This document shows, piece after piece, positions 1 to 12,400 of a DNA stretch of 64,000 nucleotides. Within the stretch, counting starts at the first letter, position 1. Each line of letters begins with the position of its first letter. The notes under the pieces were generated by a model. That model did no database searches. It saw only the letters and a program-made list of their open reading frames with translations, and was not told where the DNA came from. This DNA comes from Symsagittifera roscoffensis (Eukaryota; Xenacoelomorpha; Acoela; Convolutidae). The stretch is from contig NC_087068.1 of NCBI RefSeq assembly GCF_963678635.1, positions 35,969,436-36,033,435 of the forward strand. The letters are read 5' to 3'. The position numbers and the translations under genes are program-made.

Positions 1-1361
1 AGAAAATAACTGGAAAAAAATTTTGGGGGACACACGCCAAAATTGACATCAAGTTTGACACGATGATCAGGGACAAACATAATTATATAACACATTATGA
101 AAAAGACATTTTAATCAACAAATTGAAAAATTACCATATACAAGGAAATTTTCTCACAGATACCTTCTCTCCATTGGAAGCCTTGAACGCTTCATTTATT
201 TTCGAAAAAGAAATAATTTAGCATTTAAAAATGACCAGTAGTTTCAAATCAACGGATTGGGAGTACATGTAAAAGTAATAGCCACTTATAGTCAACGGAG
301 AATCGGCCCTTATTTAGAGCCATGAAACCCAAGTACGAACTGCGATTAAACATTTTCCAAAGAAAATCTGGCAATCTGTCCTGCAAAAGATGCATCTAAT
401 CATATTTGTAACAAGTCATGGGCTATTCACAAAAAAACAAGTCCATAATTAGAAACGTAAAATTTTTTACAAACTCAAAAATTTGGCAATTATAGCGAGC
501 GAAAATAATGATATTGGCCCCTGCTTAATCTTGTGGACAAAAACTTTCTAACAATGCTTTTTGTAGTCAGAATCTAACGAAATCAAAATTTACTTAACCA
601 GAGTCTAACAACCCAAAATCAAACAAATAAGTTACTAAAAGAGACGCTAGATTATCAGAAAACCTAACCAAACAACAAAATTTCGACGACAAAGAATCTA
701 ACAATAAAATACGCTGAATGCTGTATTTGTCCCTGGGCATGATTAAAAACGCAATTCTGGCAAACAATTGACCAAGATGAAAATTAAAGGAATATACTTC
801 AAAGACTTTTGGGACAACTTATCGGTCATTTTTTCTATAAAAAAAAAACTAATTCATTTCGGAAGACCCCAATTTATAAATAGAAAATAACTGGAAAAAA
901 TTTTGGGGGACACACGCCAAAATTGACAACAAGTTTGACATGATGATCAGGGACAAACATAAATATATAACACATTATGAAAAAGACATTTTAATCAACA
1001 AATTGAAAAATTACCATATACAAGGAAATTTTCTCACAGATACCTTCTCTCCATTGGAAGCCTTGAACGCTTCATTTATTTTCGAAAAAGAAATAATTTA
1101 GCATTTAAAAATGACCAGTAGTTTCAAATCAACGGATTGGGAATACATGTAAAAGTAATAGCCACTTATAGTCAACGGAGAATCGGCCCTTATTTAGAGC
1201 CATGAAACCCAAGTACGAACTGCGATTAAACATTTTCCAAAGAGCATCTGGCAATCTGTCCTGCAAAAGATGCATCTAATCATATTTGTAACAAGTCATG
1301 GGCTATTCACAAAAAAAGTAAGTCCATAATTAGAAACGTAAAATTTTTTACAAACTCAAAA
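1..1361. repeat. Tandem duplication, 881-bp unit, second copy partial
   Basis: Positions 1-480 recur almost unchanged at 882-1361. I count fewer than ten differences over about 480 bp, including a one-base change in an A-run. The first unit is cut by the window edge and the second diverges abruptly after 1361. Nothing coding is seen in either copy. It may be a satellite-like array or a duplicated repeat fragment; the left extent cannot be seen. Confidence 0.85.
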
Positions 1362-2519
1362 AAATAGCACTGAAGAGAACATTTCGTCAGATCATACCGG
1401 TAAAATTGAGATCACTTTTATGGAGAACGCTGTGAAGTAAACCAATGCAAGGTCAGAAATCAAACAAAGCGACAATGACGAATACCCTGCGCTCAATTTG
1501 TCATGAAGACAAAAAAAACGATCTCAACAACTACTAGCAATAGCTTTAGGCAACAAAGATCACGTTAATCTAAACATACAAGTCAACTCTCCCGGGTTGA
1601 CCACCATACACCAAAAATGCTTATCATCTTTTATATTAAATGTAACTCCGAATGCGCTATAGACGCAATCTTTAACTGAACGCAATGTTTTAGCTTTGTC
1701 TTTGACTGTACGTATGGAATTGTATGGAATTGTATCAAAAAAGTTTTCTCATTTATGTCAACCCGGGTTGCCAGTCTAGTTGGTTTTCAAGCGATAACAT
1801 TTTACATTGGCTGAAACTCAGAAACCTGTAAATTAAAATTATTTTAGTGGGTTAAACCACAAAGAATGTACACTCATGTCAGAGACTCTTAGTTTACCAA
1901 CCTTTTAAAAAACGCGATTCTTTCACTACAGTGATTTTGTTGGCTACACTCATAAACAGTGTTTTTAAAGGACCTGGGGAGAAAGTATTACAGATGAGGT
2001 TCAATTTCAGCTGTTTCATGTATTCGGGGGATAAACCGATGGAGGTCTAATTGGTTGTGTATCCCCAAATATATATATTTTAAATTATGATATAGAAGAC
2101 AATCTCATTAATCAAAATTTTTCTAATCATAGTCAAACAATAATCAAAAACTCAGTTAATATTAAGTTTACCGTTAAACGAAATAACTGTAATTTTTTTA
2201 AATGACTCTTTGGTCGTTAAAATTAGCAATGTTACCCGACTTATCGACAAAAAGTTAGCCATAACATGCTTTCCCATTTAAAAGAGAAAAAAAAGAATAA
2301 CGCTCACTTATCAACTAACCATTTTCTAGCAACTCAAGGAACTCCCTTAAGACTTTTTTTAATGAGCAAAAAATTCTGATCCTCGTGAAAACCCTCACTT
2401 CTACTTTAAAATGGTATTTAGCAAGGGTAGAATCGATGCAATATGCCTCTAAAACATTTCACATAAATACGTTCCCGCATCTAGTTTCAAGCGTTAATAA
2501 TCGTTTTTAGTACCAGTCT
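1362..2519. other. No gene recognised
   Basis: This is AT-rich sequence without a convincing ORF. Two CCCGGGTTG motifs, near 1590 and 1759, flank about 170 bp; a similar CCCGGGTTG occurs near 18,950, so this may be another dispersed repeat. I see no RNA gene. Confidence 0.5.
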
Positions 2520-3325
2520 TACAAAAATTGTGAAAGAATTGATTTTAATTAATTAAAAATTGATTATAATCTTTCTTTTTGAAATCAAGTATGATCAATT
2601 ATAAACAATTATAATCGATTAAAATTGATTGATTTTATCCGAATTTGTAATTAGTTCGTTTTGCAGAAAAAAACAATATATTATCGATTATGATTGTTTA
2701 TAATCCCTTTTGTTTGCCCATTTTGTCTTCGACCTTGCACATGAATTGCCTAAACTTTATGCTTTTTGTAGACATTGGTTTTTGGAAAAAAATTGGGAAA
2801 AATGTTTTAAAAATTTTCAAATCAATTCAGATTTTTAAAGTTTTTTTTAAAAACTTATTCTTCGTTATAGTTGTTTCATGATGTACGTTTTAAGTTTTTT
2901 GAAAACCAAAATATCAGCACACTTTTTTACTTCTATGATTTATATCGAAAAAATATATTTCACTTACCACAGGATTCTTTCAACTAATATACAGAGATCT
3001 CTATGAAACTTTTGTTTCGTGGTAAATCTTTGTGTTCTGATGAGCTAAAGAGTTTGACCCAGATAAAAGACTTCTCACTTTTAGAGATTTTCAACAGAAA
3101 AACGTTTTATAATTTATTATAACACATTATAATTGATTATAAAAGATTTTTGGAAAAAATATAATTAATTATAATTGATTAGAATTTATTATAGTCTCAC
3201 GAAAAGTGTCTGACGAATAATGGACTATAAATCGTTTAAACATCTAAATTTGGCGCTTATAATCAATTATAATTTTGATAAAAAAGTACAATTATAATTG
3301 TAATTTAATTGGTTAATTTCTCTTT
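2520..3325. repeat. AT-rich cluster of degenerate TTATAATTGATTATAA palindromes
   Basis: Many overlapping variants of AATTGATTATAAT and its complement occur between 2530 and 2680 and again between 3105 and 3320. The short ORF inside it (2690-2881) is low-complexity translation with no family resemblance. This may be palindromic satellite-like DNA or a decayed element end. Confidence 0.55.
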
Positions 3326-3729
3326 TTACTGAGTGCGAGTTATCATATATTTTCTTCAGTTTTAATTTTTGTAAATCCAGTCATCAAATGTGCCTTTTTA
3401 GCTCTTAGCGCTCAGAATTTTGTAATTCAAATATGTTCCATTAGATTTTTCTGAAAGATCAATTCAATTTTTTCACTTTTTTAAAAAAAATTTCAATTCA
3501 ATGATTCGAAATTTGATATTTCCTGTATAATCTTCGTAGATATGTATCAAATTCAAACTGTCATTATTCCATCAACCTCTTTCGAAAAAAAAACAATTAT
3601 TTCTAACTAACATTGATTAGATGAAAAGTACAGTAAAGCTCTGAAAGTTTCAGAAAAATCAATCAAGTTGCTTTTTTTAACAACAGATAATAGTTTTTGT
3701 GACGGAAAAAGACACGATGCTAAATCCAC

Positions 3730-4877
3730 TAATCAACGCATTCCATAAAAAGAATCAACTTAGAAGACTGCGGATACATCATCACTATAAAAAAGACCTC
3801 AAAAGTCAGACAGGTTGCCGTCCATGGTCGGAAAGTATGGCCGAATCTGTTTCTTGACCACACATATGTTGCCACTTTTATCACGATGAAAGAAAACGTT
3901 CTGAAATTATAAGAGCGGTCGAAGGGAATACAACCTAATTTTTGACCCAACCTAAAATTTAACTTTTCGACCACTGGACAAAACCTATTCACTAAAGGTA
4001 AAGTTCTCCAAAAAATGTCTGAACGAAAATTTTGAAACTAAAACAATCCAATTGAAAACTCTTCAAATTTCACGGTCGAAATAGTTGTAGGAAAGATAAC
4101 TTGACAATCAGATTTTGAACTACCAAGAAAAAAATTATATCAAATACACTGAATACTTTCCGTGAGGATATTTTTCCCTTACTTTCTTAACCAAACAATC
4201 GAAGTATGTTCAAAAATTCAAAGGAGCTCGAAAGAGACTAATCCCTCACTTTATTGATTCAATTTTTATCAAAATGTTGCCTGGAATCCCTCGGAAGCTT
4301 CAAGCCAAGACTCAATGCCTGACAGAAATCTTCTAGACTTAAATAAGCGAAACTAAGGACTGTCCGGCCGAACCAAGAGACAAAAGAAGACCTCACCAAC
4401 AAGTTAATTTGCTACTAACTACTCTTGCTTTATATCATTGGTTGCTTTCGACATTAGCGAGGCCGTAGGAGGCTTCCCTTGTAGAGACATGTGAAGGGAA
4501 AGATTTATCGACATTATCTATGTAAAACGTTTATCCATGATAGCTACAAAAGACGACTTTAATCAAAATGTAATCATGGAAGGTGATACTTTTGACAACC
4601 TCCAAACAGACAAGGATTGCCCAATTTCAATCAAACCGACTGAAACAGAAACCGTTTAAGACCACACTTAAGGACAGCGTAAAAAACCAAAAAAGGAGTG
4701 CCAACCCTATCTACCGATGCTCCGATGGACCAACAGTCCGATTTGGACGAAGTTCCGGTCCTCAAAATCATGAATTTTTCCGACGAAATAAAAGAATACC
4801 AAGCGGTAGATAACTCTCCTATTCCTTTGCGCAGGTCATCTCGTAACACAGTACCTCCAAAGCTTAAAATTAATTGA
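3730..4877 (+). pseudogene. Decayed retroelement pol 3' tail
   Basis: From 4683 to the TGA at 4875-4877 one plus-strand frame is open. It ends in a Pro/Ser/Arg tail with the string PIPLRRSSRNTVPPK (about 4818-4862). A basic RRSSR..PPK ending like this is typical of the C-terminus of LTR-retroelement polyproteins, after the integrase. A TAA at 4680 and further stops break the frame upstream. Fragments such as VRQVAVHGRKVWPNLF near 3800 may belong to the same relic, but I cannot assign them to a domain. No LTR could be paired with it. Confidence 0.5.
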
Positions 4878-6335
4878 TTTTTTTCATAATTGTTGCAGTT
4901 TCCCACCCTCAACGTGATATCGCTGAGGATCCAATCATAGACGATCAACCTATGAAATATGTCTTGTTCATTGACGAGTGACTCGTGGTCATTTTAGCAA
5001 ATTTGACGGACAGATCTCTCATTTAGGCGGAGAATTCAGTCCCTTCTACCCGGGAAACGATTGATTGAGTCCTCTAATCCTCTGAAACCAATTCCCTTGG
5101 TTATATCTCTCAATTAATTGCCCTCTCATTTGGACCACGACGACGCTAGATGAAAGATATCTACTGTTTCATCTATATAGAGAGAACATGGCCGTTTTTG
5201 TCCCGCCTTAACAATCATCACAATTAGATAGCAAAGTTTTTTTCAAAAACGGATCATCGGTTCCTTTCGGGATCTTCTCAATTTTTCAAACACGCCAAAA
5301 CTCTCTTTCCAACGTTTATTTGATCAGCAAACTTTCATCTCGCCAAAGTTTCAGTCATCGGTGCATAGCTTGAGTTTCATATTTTTACTAATTCCATCAT
5401 CATCACTTATAGTACTTAGGTCTGTAATTGTTTTTTCCAGTGTTGTATTACGGCTTACTCGATCAGTAAGACATTAGCTTAATCTGATTTGCTTATAGTT
5501 GGAAAACTCACTACTTTCATCTTTCCATCAGAGAAAGTGTTAAAAAAGTGTTAGATAATCATTAGCTTCAAACTTGTTCGTCTTAAGTTTTTTCTGCTAA
5601 GGGTTTGGATTAAAATAGAATTTTTCTGATAAGAATTTAGCATTTTTTTAAAAAAAATCTTGCGCTAAGGAGGACTTTTTCTTACAATAATTGTAAGAGT
5701 TCCTGCAAAAACAGAATTTTTCCTCTGAATTTTTTCAAAATTCTTTCTGGTTGCTATGTTTGAAAACTGCTTATAATCAGTTTAAAGTTCTCACCTGTGT
5801 TCTCCCCTGTGTACGGGAACTCGTTGTCCAAACTTAACAAATCGTCACATCATCAACTCGTAGAGTTAATGTTTTGCTTCTAACTAAAAATTTTGTCATG
5901 AGATGTTTCGTCAAAGTGAATTTTTGTCTTTTTTGATCGAAATGTATATCATGTAAATTTTCAAATAATGAAAGTTTTGCAAATTGATTTATATCCGTAA
6001 TTACAATATAGAAACATATTCAATGGGATTATGGTATTTTTTGAATTCTTAATAAGTTAGGTTGTTTATTGGAAAAAAGTTGCTAATTTAGAATGTTTTT
6101 TTTAATAAGAATTTTGTAAGGTAGAAAAAAATTCTAAGCAATTTGAAGAAGCTCTGAGATAGTGGAATTTTTGCACTATTTCCGCTGGAGCGCTTACTTT
6201 TCAAATATTTCAGCCCTAATTAATTCGCTTATTTCGTTTCGTTTTAATTTATATTCAATTTTTAAGTAGTTAATCAGAGCAAATGAACATTTTATCAAAT
6301 AAAAAAAAATTGTATAATTTTTTGTTGCCTTGTAG
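4878..6335. other. No gene recognised; 5' intron of channel gene or intergenic
   Basis: No exon encoding S1-S5 of the downstream channel was recognised here or elsewhere upstream in the window. The sequence is AT-rich and may include the LTR or flank of the retroelement relic that ends at 4877. Confidence 0.4.
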
Positions 6336-6436
6336 ATAAACCAAACTGGAACACGTGGTTCCGACAGTACAAAAGCTCGTGCAACAGTTCAGCTTCCTAC
6401 GCTCCCATCAATCCAGATTCACTGGCACCCGATAAG
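6336..6436 (+). CDS. Channel exon: S5-P turret
   Basis: The acceptor TTGCCTTGTAG precedes 6336 and the donor is AAG|GTTATA at 6437. The exon gives 33 residues including NWNTWFRQYKSSCNSS, the kind of extracellular turret that precedes the pore helix in CNG/EAG-type channels. It contains NSS, a potential N-glycosylation site. It ends in phase 0, matching the next exon. The S5 segment must lie in an unrecognised upstream exon. Confidence 0.6.
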
Positions 6437-9400
6437 GTTATACTTCATACATTTCACAACATTTCACATTCTTTTTAGCGTTCAATTTCATCATTCTGGT
6501 TGTATATTTCAAAAAACTTAATTTCATTTTCAACAAGACTGCTCGTATACAAAGCTAAGCCCTAACCCGTCAATATCAAATGTTAAATGCTAAAATTCGA
6601 ATGCTGAATAAGTATGACCAGTTAGTTTGCCTGATTTTAATTTGAAAAAAAAATTGTACAGGATAATAATTCGTATTGCTTTCAGCGTCAACTATACAGT
6701 TCTGAGAGCATTAAACGAGGAGCTATTAAGTAGGCTCCTAGTGCAGTTTTGAAGCACACCAGCTTGGGAAGCCAGCTTAGAAACACGTAGATTTCAGGTT
6801 TAATTACCAGTCGACAGCTTTTTTTTAGAAATTGGTCTGAGTAATAAAAAATACTCCAAGTAGAATTATATATAAGCGCGTACTTTTAGGTATGATTATT
6901 TTATTATATAAGAAAAAGAAATCGAACAAAAGTTTGACAACGAAAAAGTGCTATTGAGAAAATTTTAAAAACTGGAGTAGTCATTTTTACCAGATTTTTG
7001 TCTTTATTTTGTTTGAAAACATTCCAGATCACTTTTTCTTTTGGTTTTCTTATTATGAAGGCTTTTTGGTTACAGCTAAAAAAACTAATTTATGCCTAAA
7101 CTTAATGGTTACAATTTAAAACCCAAAATCTGAAATTTTCAGCTGCTCATATCTTTAATTACTGAACAAACCACTAAAAAAATTTGCATCTAACAACGCT
7201 AAGTTTTACTGTTTTCAACGATTTGTCGCTATCTATGTTGTTTAAATGCAAATTGAAGTCATATGTCCAGTTGATTTATAAAAATTCGTTAATTTATCTA
7301 TTCAATGTTTTCGAAATTCGGAGCAACAAGCCTCCTTCCTGACTTTCGATTACAAGAATCGGATTATGTTAACTTGAATAGATACATTAACGAATTTTTA
7401 TGAATCAACTTGACGTATGACTACAGTTTGCCTTTAAACAACATAGATAGCGACAAACCGTTGAAAACAGTTAAACTTAGCGTTGTTAGAAGCAAATTTT
7501 TTAGTGGTTTAATCTGTAATTAAAGACATGAGCAGCTGAAATTTCCAAATTTTTCGGGTTTTAAATGGTAACCATTAAGTTTAGGCATAAATTAGTTCTG
7601 GAGCAAGATATATTGGAACATATCTCAGGGACTTAACATTGAAACATGTTGAATAACTCTTGATAATTGTTGATTGATCGCTCAAGCATGTTGAAAAATT
7701 GATTATGCATTAATCGAGGAATGTTGAATTTCAACAGCAACTGATGAAGATGAACGCCAAGAAATACGAAAGAAAAATGTTGAAAAGTATAAATTGAAAT
7801 TCGAAGTCAGGAAGTATTTGTGTTATGACATTAAAACTCAGAAAAATGTTTGAACGTAACAGTTATAATTTCAGGTTAAATTTTTAACAGGTTCAACAGC
7901 TATACAATAAGGAAAATTGAAATTAAATCCAGAAAGCTACAATGTGTTTCACAAAAAGCCACCAATTTTTGCTCTCTTTTTAGAGCATCGAGTTATTATA
8001 GTATTAAAAGTACTTTACTATAGTTTTTTTGTTGCAAGCCTGGGTGGGGCCATAGTGAAAACATTTGATCTCAATTGAAATTTTTAAAAAATTTGAAACT
8101 CAAGCTTTGAAACTCAAGATAGGCTGTTTTGATCTCAGTATCAATTTTTTTAAAAGTTTTTTATCTAATATTTTCTATCTGGTACTAAGATTTAATGCAG
8201 TCTTTTTTAAATGAGGCTACTCAAGTTAGACTGCTCGTATCACGGTGAAATCGCTGCTTTTTTAATCTTGTAAAGAATCATTTGATTGAAATGATGAAAT
8301 TATCATTAAAACAAAAGTATTTTTAAATGTTGTTTCAATCCACAGCATTAATTTCGGAACCGTATCCAAGTTGTCCTTTCAGCAAGATAATTTTGAAAAC
8401 GGGTAAATAGCAGGCATTGTTCATCTCAAAGTTTCTGGTTTAAACTATAGATGACCACTCTGAGCTTCAGTAGGGTTGTCTTGTATAGCTGAAAGCAAAT
8501 TTATCAGACAACACTTTAAAAGTTTGAAACTGCAAGAAGACACAAAAGCGATGAAGAACACGAATGCAAGAGATCAAAAAAATCTCGGCGCTTTTGATGA
8601 CATATAGAAATGTTTCAAAAATTGAATGTTTCGATAAATTTGTCGCAGATGAAGACTGCTCGTATCAGGGCGTTGCTCTAAATAATCCGAATGTCATTCG
8701 AAGTCGATGAAAAAAATTTTGGTTACAGTTTAGTGATTTTTTGTTTCAATCAAAATTTGCTATTTTTATCCCTTAAAAAGCTGGTAACGTTTCGATGAAA
8801 CTAAATCGCTTGTCTTATTTGAATTTGGAATGTTTTAATCTGGTGTCTAATTTTCAATACATTGAAATATATGGCGCTTTAATTCAATCAAATTTTTTTT
8901 CAAACTGGCAAGTTTGAAACGCCCATGTCAACGCAATTTCACCGTTACAAAAACTGTTTGCAGGAAAAAATACATTTTTAATGGCAAGTTCAGAACCTGA
9001 ATACTTTCATGGGGGCTTGAGAAAATTACGTCAAAATGACCAGGTGAAAATTCAAAACCAACCTAGAAAAAATCACCCCAGTTTAGACATTCCATCGCTT
9101 TCATCAAAAGTCGGAACAACAAGCTGCTTGTTAAAAACAAGTTGCTTCTATCAGAGCGATAACTTGAAGATTCTGACTACCTTTTTAGCATCAATTAAAA
9201 GTTTTTGCTGATTGATTTTTAACGAGGGGGGATGGGACACGCTGAGCAAAGTACGAACGGATATACTTTGAGTCAGATAAAAAGAACATAATGGATGCCT
9301 CAGTTCAAGTTCGAATGAATAAGAATAATGAACGCAGTGAAGACTCTTATATACGTCTTGGTATTTGTTTTGTTTATTTTTTAAGCAAAAAGTCTTAATT

Positions 9401-12400
9401 TGCTTAATAACTACAGATGTGCATTCAAGTAAATGTGCACAATTTGAGTTCAATTGAAGTTCATCGGCTGAAAGCTACAAAAATGGCACTCTCGAATTAC
9501 GAACGCGAAAAACGTGAACGATTTCTAATTTCAAACTAGAATTTAATGTATAGATTTCCCAGCGAAATAAAAACGTTGTTCAGTTTTGACCCAGTTTTCT
9601 TGAATTAAATTAATTTCATCAAAAAAATACCAATCACAAATTGTTCTTGTTATTCAAAAAGAATTTAGGGCATTTATTTTTTTAATTAAAAGTTTTTCGC
9701 AGTAAAAGCAAATCCGTTTTTTTTTCTGTTTCCTTGAGTCCATTACTTTCTTTAACTGACAGTTGGTTTTATTTTAGCTTGCCTCCTACGCTTCAATAGC
9801 GATAGATATTGTGAGATAATTAATTATAAATAGACAGTGATCAAAATAGTTACTTATTCAACCCCTCATAATTTTTGAACAAATGTTTCCAGGCAAATTG
9901 TTTTTAAAAGGTTTTGATATCAAAAAATTTCAGATGGTAGAAAAAGTTTTGCCAAAAATGGCTTATTGAAAATTCGGACTTTGCTTGGAAAAAAATCAGC
10001 CGAGCGCGAATCTTTGACCATTTTCATTGAAAGTGAGCACGTAATAATAGTGTAGATGTTGTGTTGTGTGTAGTGGGAGGCTGTCTATCGGACTATGCCA
10101 TGCAAAGAGGTGGAGGACAATGCCATCATCCTCTCCTTCTACTTTGTCACCTCCCTCGTCACTGGCGCGGGATTCGGAGACATCACTGCCGCCAACGAAC
10201 AGGCAGGTTTTGGTTTCCACTGCTGATATTTTTCTGCACATTTGATCATCACGGTCTTGTCTAAAAATGTTGAATACTTGCATATTTCAAGCTATTTCAA
10301 AGCTTAAAAGACTATTATAGTTCTGATCAGACATTGTTTTCGCTTAGCCTTCCGAGGCTCGAGATCGTGTTTTATCTGATTTTTCTTAAATTGCACGTTA
10401 AATAGAGAAAAAAAACTTGGATGTAGTTTCTTAGCTATCATGTAAAACATTTTGTTCGAGGAGCTGATCAAGATAGTGACAATTGCAATGATCTTCGTTA
10501 TATTCCGAGCCATCTTCCTCGCCCTCATTCTGGCCATTGTGTTCGCTCAGGTACGCATATGATAGATGAGCACGTAAAACAACATTTTTGATGATATAGG
10601 ATCAAACACAAGATATTTTCTAGTATAATCGATCGATAGAGTGTGCTCAATCCCCTGCCATGGCGATGTCAGTGTGTGGGGACGAGCTGCCACTTCAGTT
10701 CTTCGGCAACTTGATCGATTATGGCTGCAATAGTCGTAAAAAACGGCCTTAAGTTCTATAAAAAAAAGAGCTTTGCCCACCATAAGAGCTCATAGGCCTA
10801 CTTATGACTCCTTTATGATGCTACTACAATATTATTTTGAAAAATATTCTAGGTAAAAGAAAACTCAATTCCCATTTCGAAAAGGGGTTTTTGTTCCCAA
10901 CACAATGTGAAGAAGTTTAGGATTCGAATGTTTTTTCTCGACGCATATCTAGGTACTTTAAAACTTTTTTCATTGGTTTTACAATTCTACATATGGTCAA
11001 AGGATGTATCATACGAAAGCCCTGTCTGAAACCAGTTTTTGGGTCTCGACAAAAAAACTGTCTGAAAACTTTTCGGGCTACTTTTTGGGCCAATTTAGAG
11101 TGAAGAAGGTGTGTGTTCTAGATAGTGCACCACTTCGTTTTATCAAAGTTCTAAGTGATTTCCCATCTATCATACTTGTAACTTGATGCAGACCTACTAT
11201 GAGACAATGGTGAAGAACAAACTGGTGGTGCTGAACAATTACTTGGCCAGAAGGAGATTCATACAAAATGAAGACGCAGTGGAGTACCAGATACTGAACT
11301 ACTTTCTAGACAATGCAAGACCCGAGGGAAAGGTGTTCAACCCGTTTAGTCCTAAAATATGTTTAAAAACCAAGTTCTATGGAATAAGCATTTAGATCTG
11401 AACAAACTCAACTCAAGTTCGAGTGATCTCATTAAAGCAACGGTAGGTAATTGTTTGATGCTAATTTTTCGTTGAAACAGTCTTTGGAAACAAATAGTTT
11501 TAAAAACCAGACCGAAATTATAGGCTCAAAAAACGTACAGGTATGTTTTTTGAATTTCATAACCTTATGACTTTAACTTATGACACTCAATAATTTAGGA
11601 GAAGAAAACTTGAAAAAATATCGCCCGAGACTTGTATTTAGTTTTGTGACAAAATGATTTGTGTGTTCAGGTGATCCCATTCCTTCCGGAAAGACTGCGA
11701 CAGAAGTACCTGAAGGCAGGGAGACTGTCGTACCAGAATGTGAAGAATGTATTACACCACCCCCTGCTCACTGTCCTCACTAGGAAGAGGGGCTGGTTCA
11801 CTGCCATGTATATCCTCAAGATAGTGCTTCTGTGTACTTTGTCCTGGATTGTACTATTCGAACAGGTTGATTAAAGTTATATTCTTAACTAATTGTTCCG
11901 ACCATTTGAATTCATTTGTTCCGGCCCATTCGGGTGTGTTTTCCACGGTGTGTTTTTGAAAATCCACCCCCTTCGAGAAATTCCTAGATCCGCGCCTGGG
12001 TTTCTCAAATAATTATCGGAATGGGTCGAGTGATATATCATATTAAAGCCCTTTCAGTCTTTATTCGAACGACAACAAAAATTTCAAATGTTTTTTTTTC
12101 ACAGTGTCGCAAAAGACCGTTAGAAATTTTTGAATTTTGGTCTAATTTCGAACTAATATGGCGTGAGCATTTAGGCTTACAATAGCTTATTTAAGCTTAC
12201 TTTATACCGTGAAAACTTAGTTTTACTCAAGTTAAAGTCATTTCTAGAGTTTTTTAGCGCCATTTTGTAAGCAAAGATTAGTAATTCCAAACAACTTGAA
12301 AAAATTTAGAAAAAAACGACACTAATTTTTTGTATTTTTCTAAAACTTTGGTCGGAACATTCTGTGCTACTTGCACAGTAACCGGCTCTCCTTGATTTAC

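Noticed and set aside
11396..11442. Possible 47-bp exon with GTAGGT donor between two channel exons
   Set aside because: Its length does not fit the phase 0 junctions on both sides, and the neighbouring exons join well without it.
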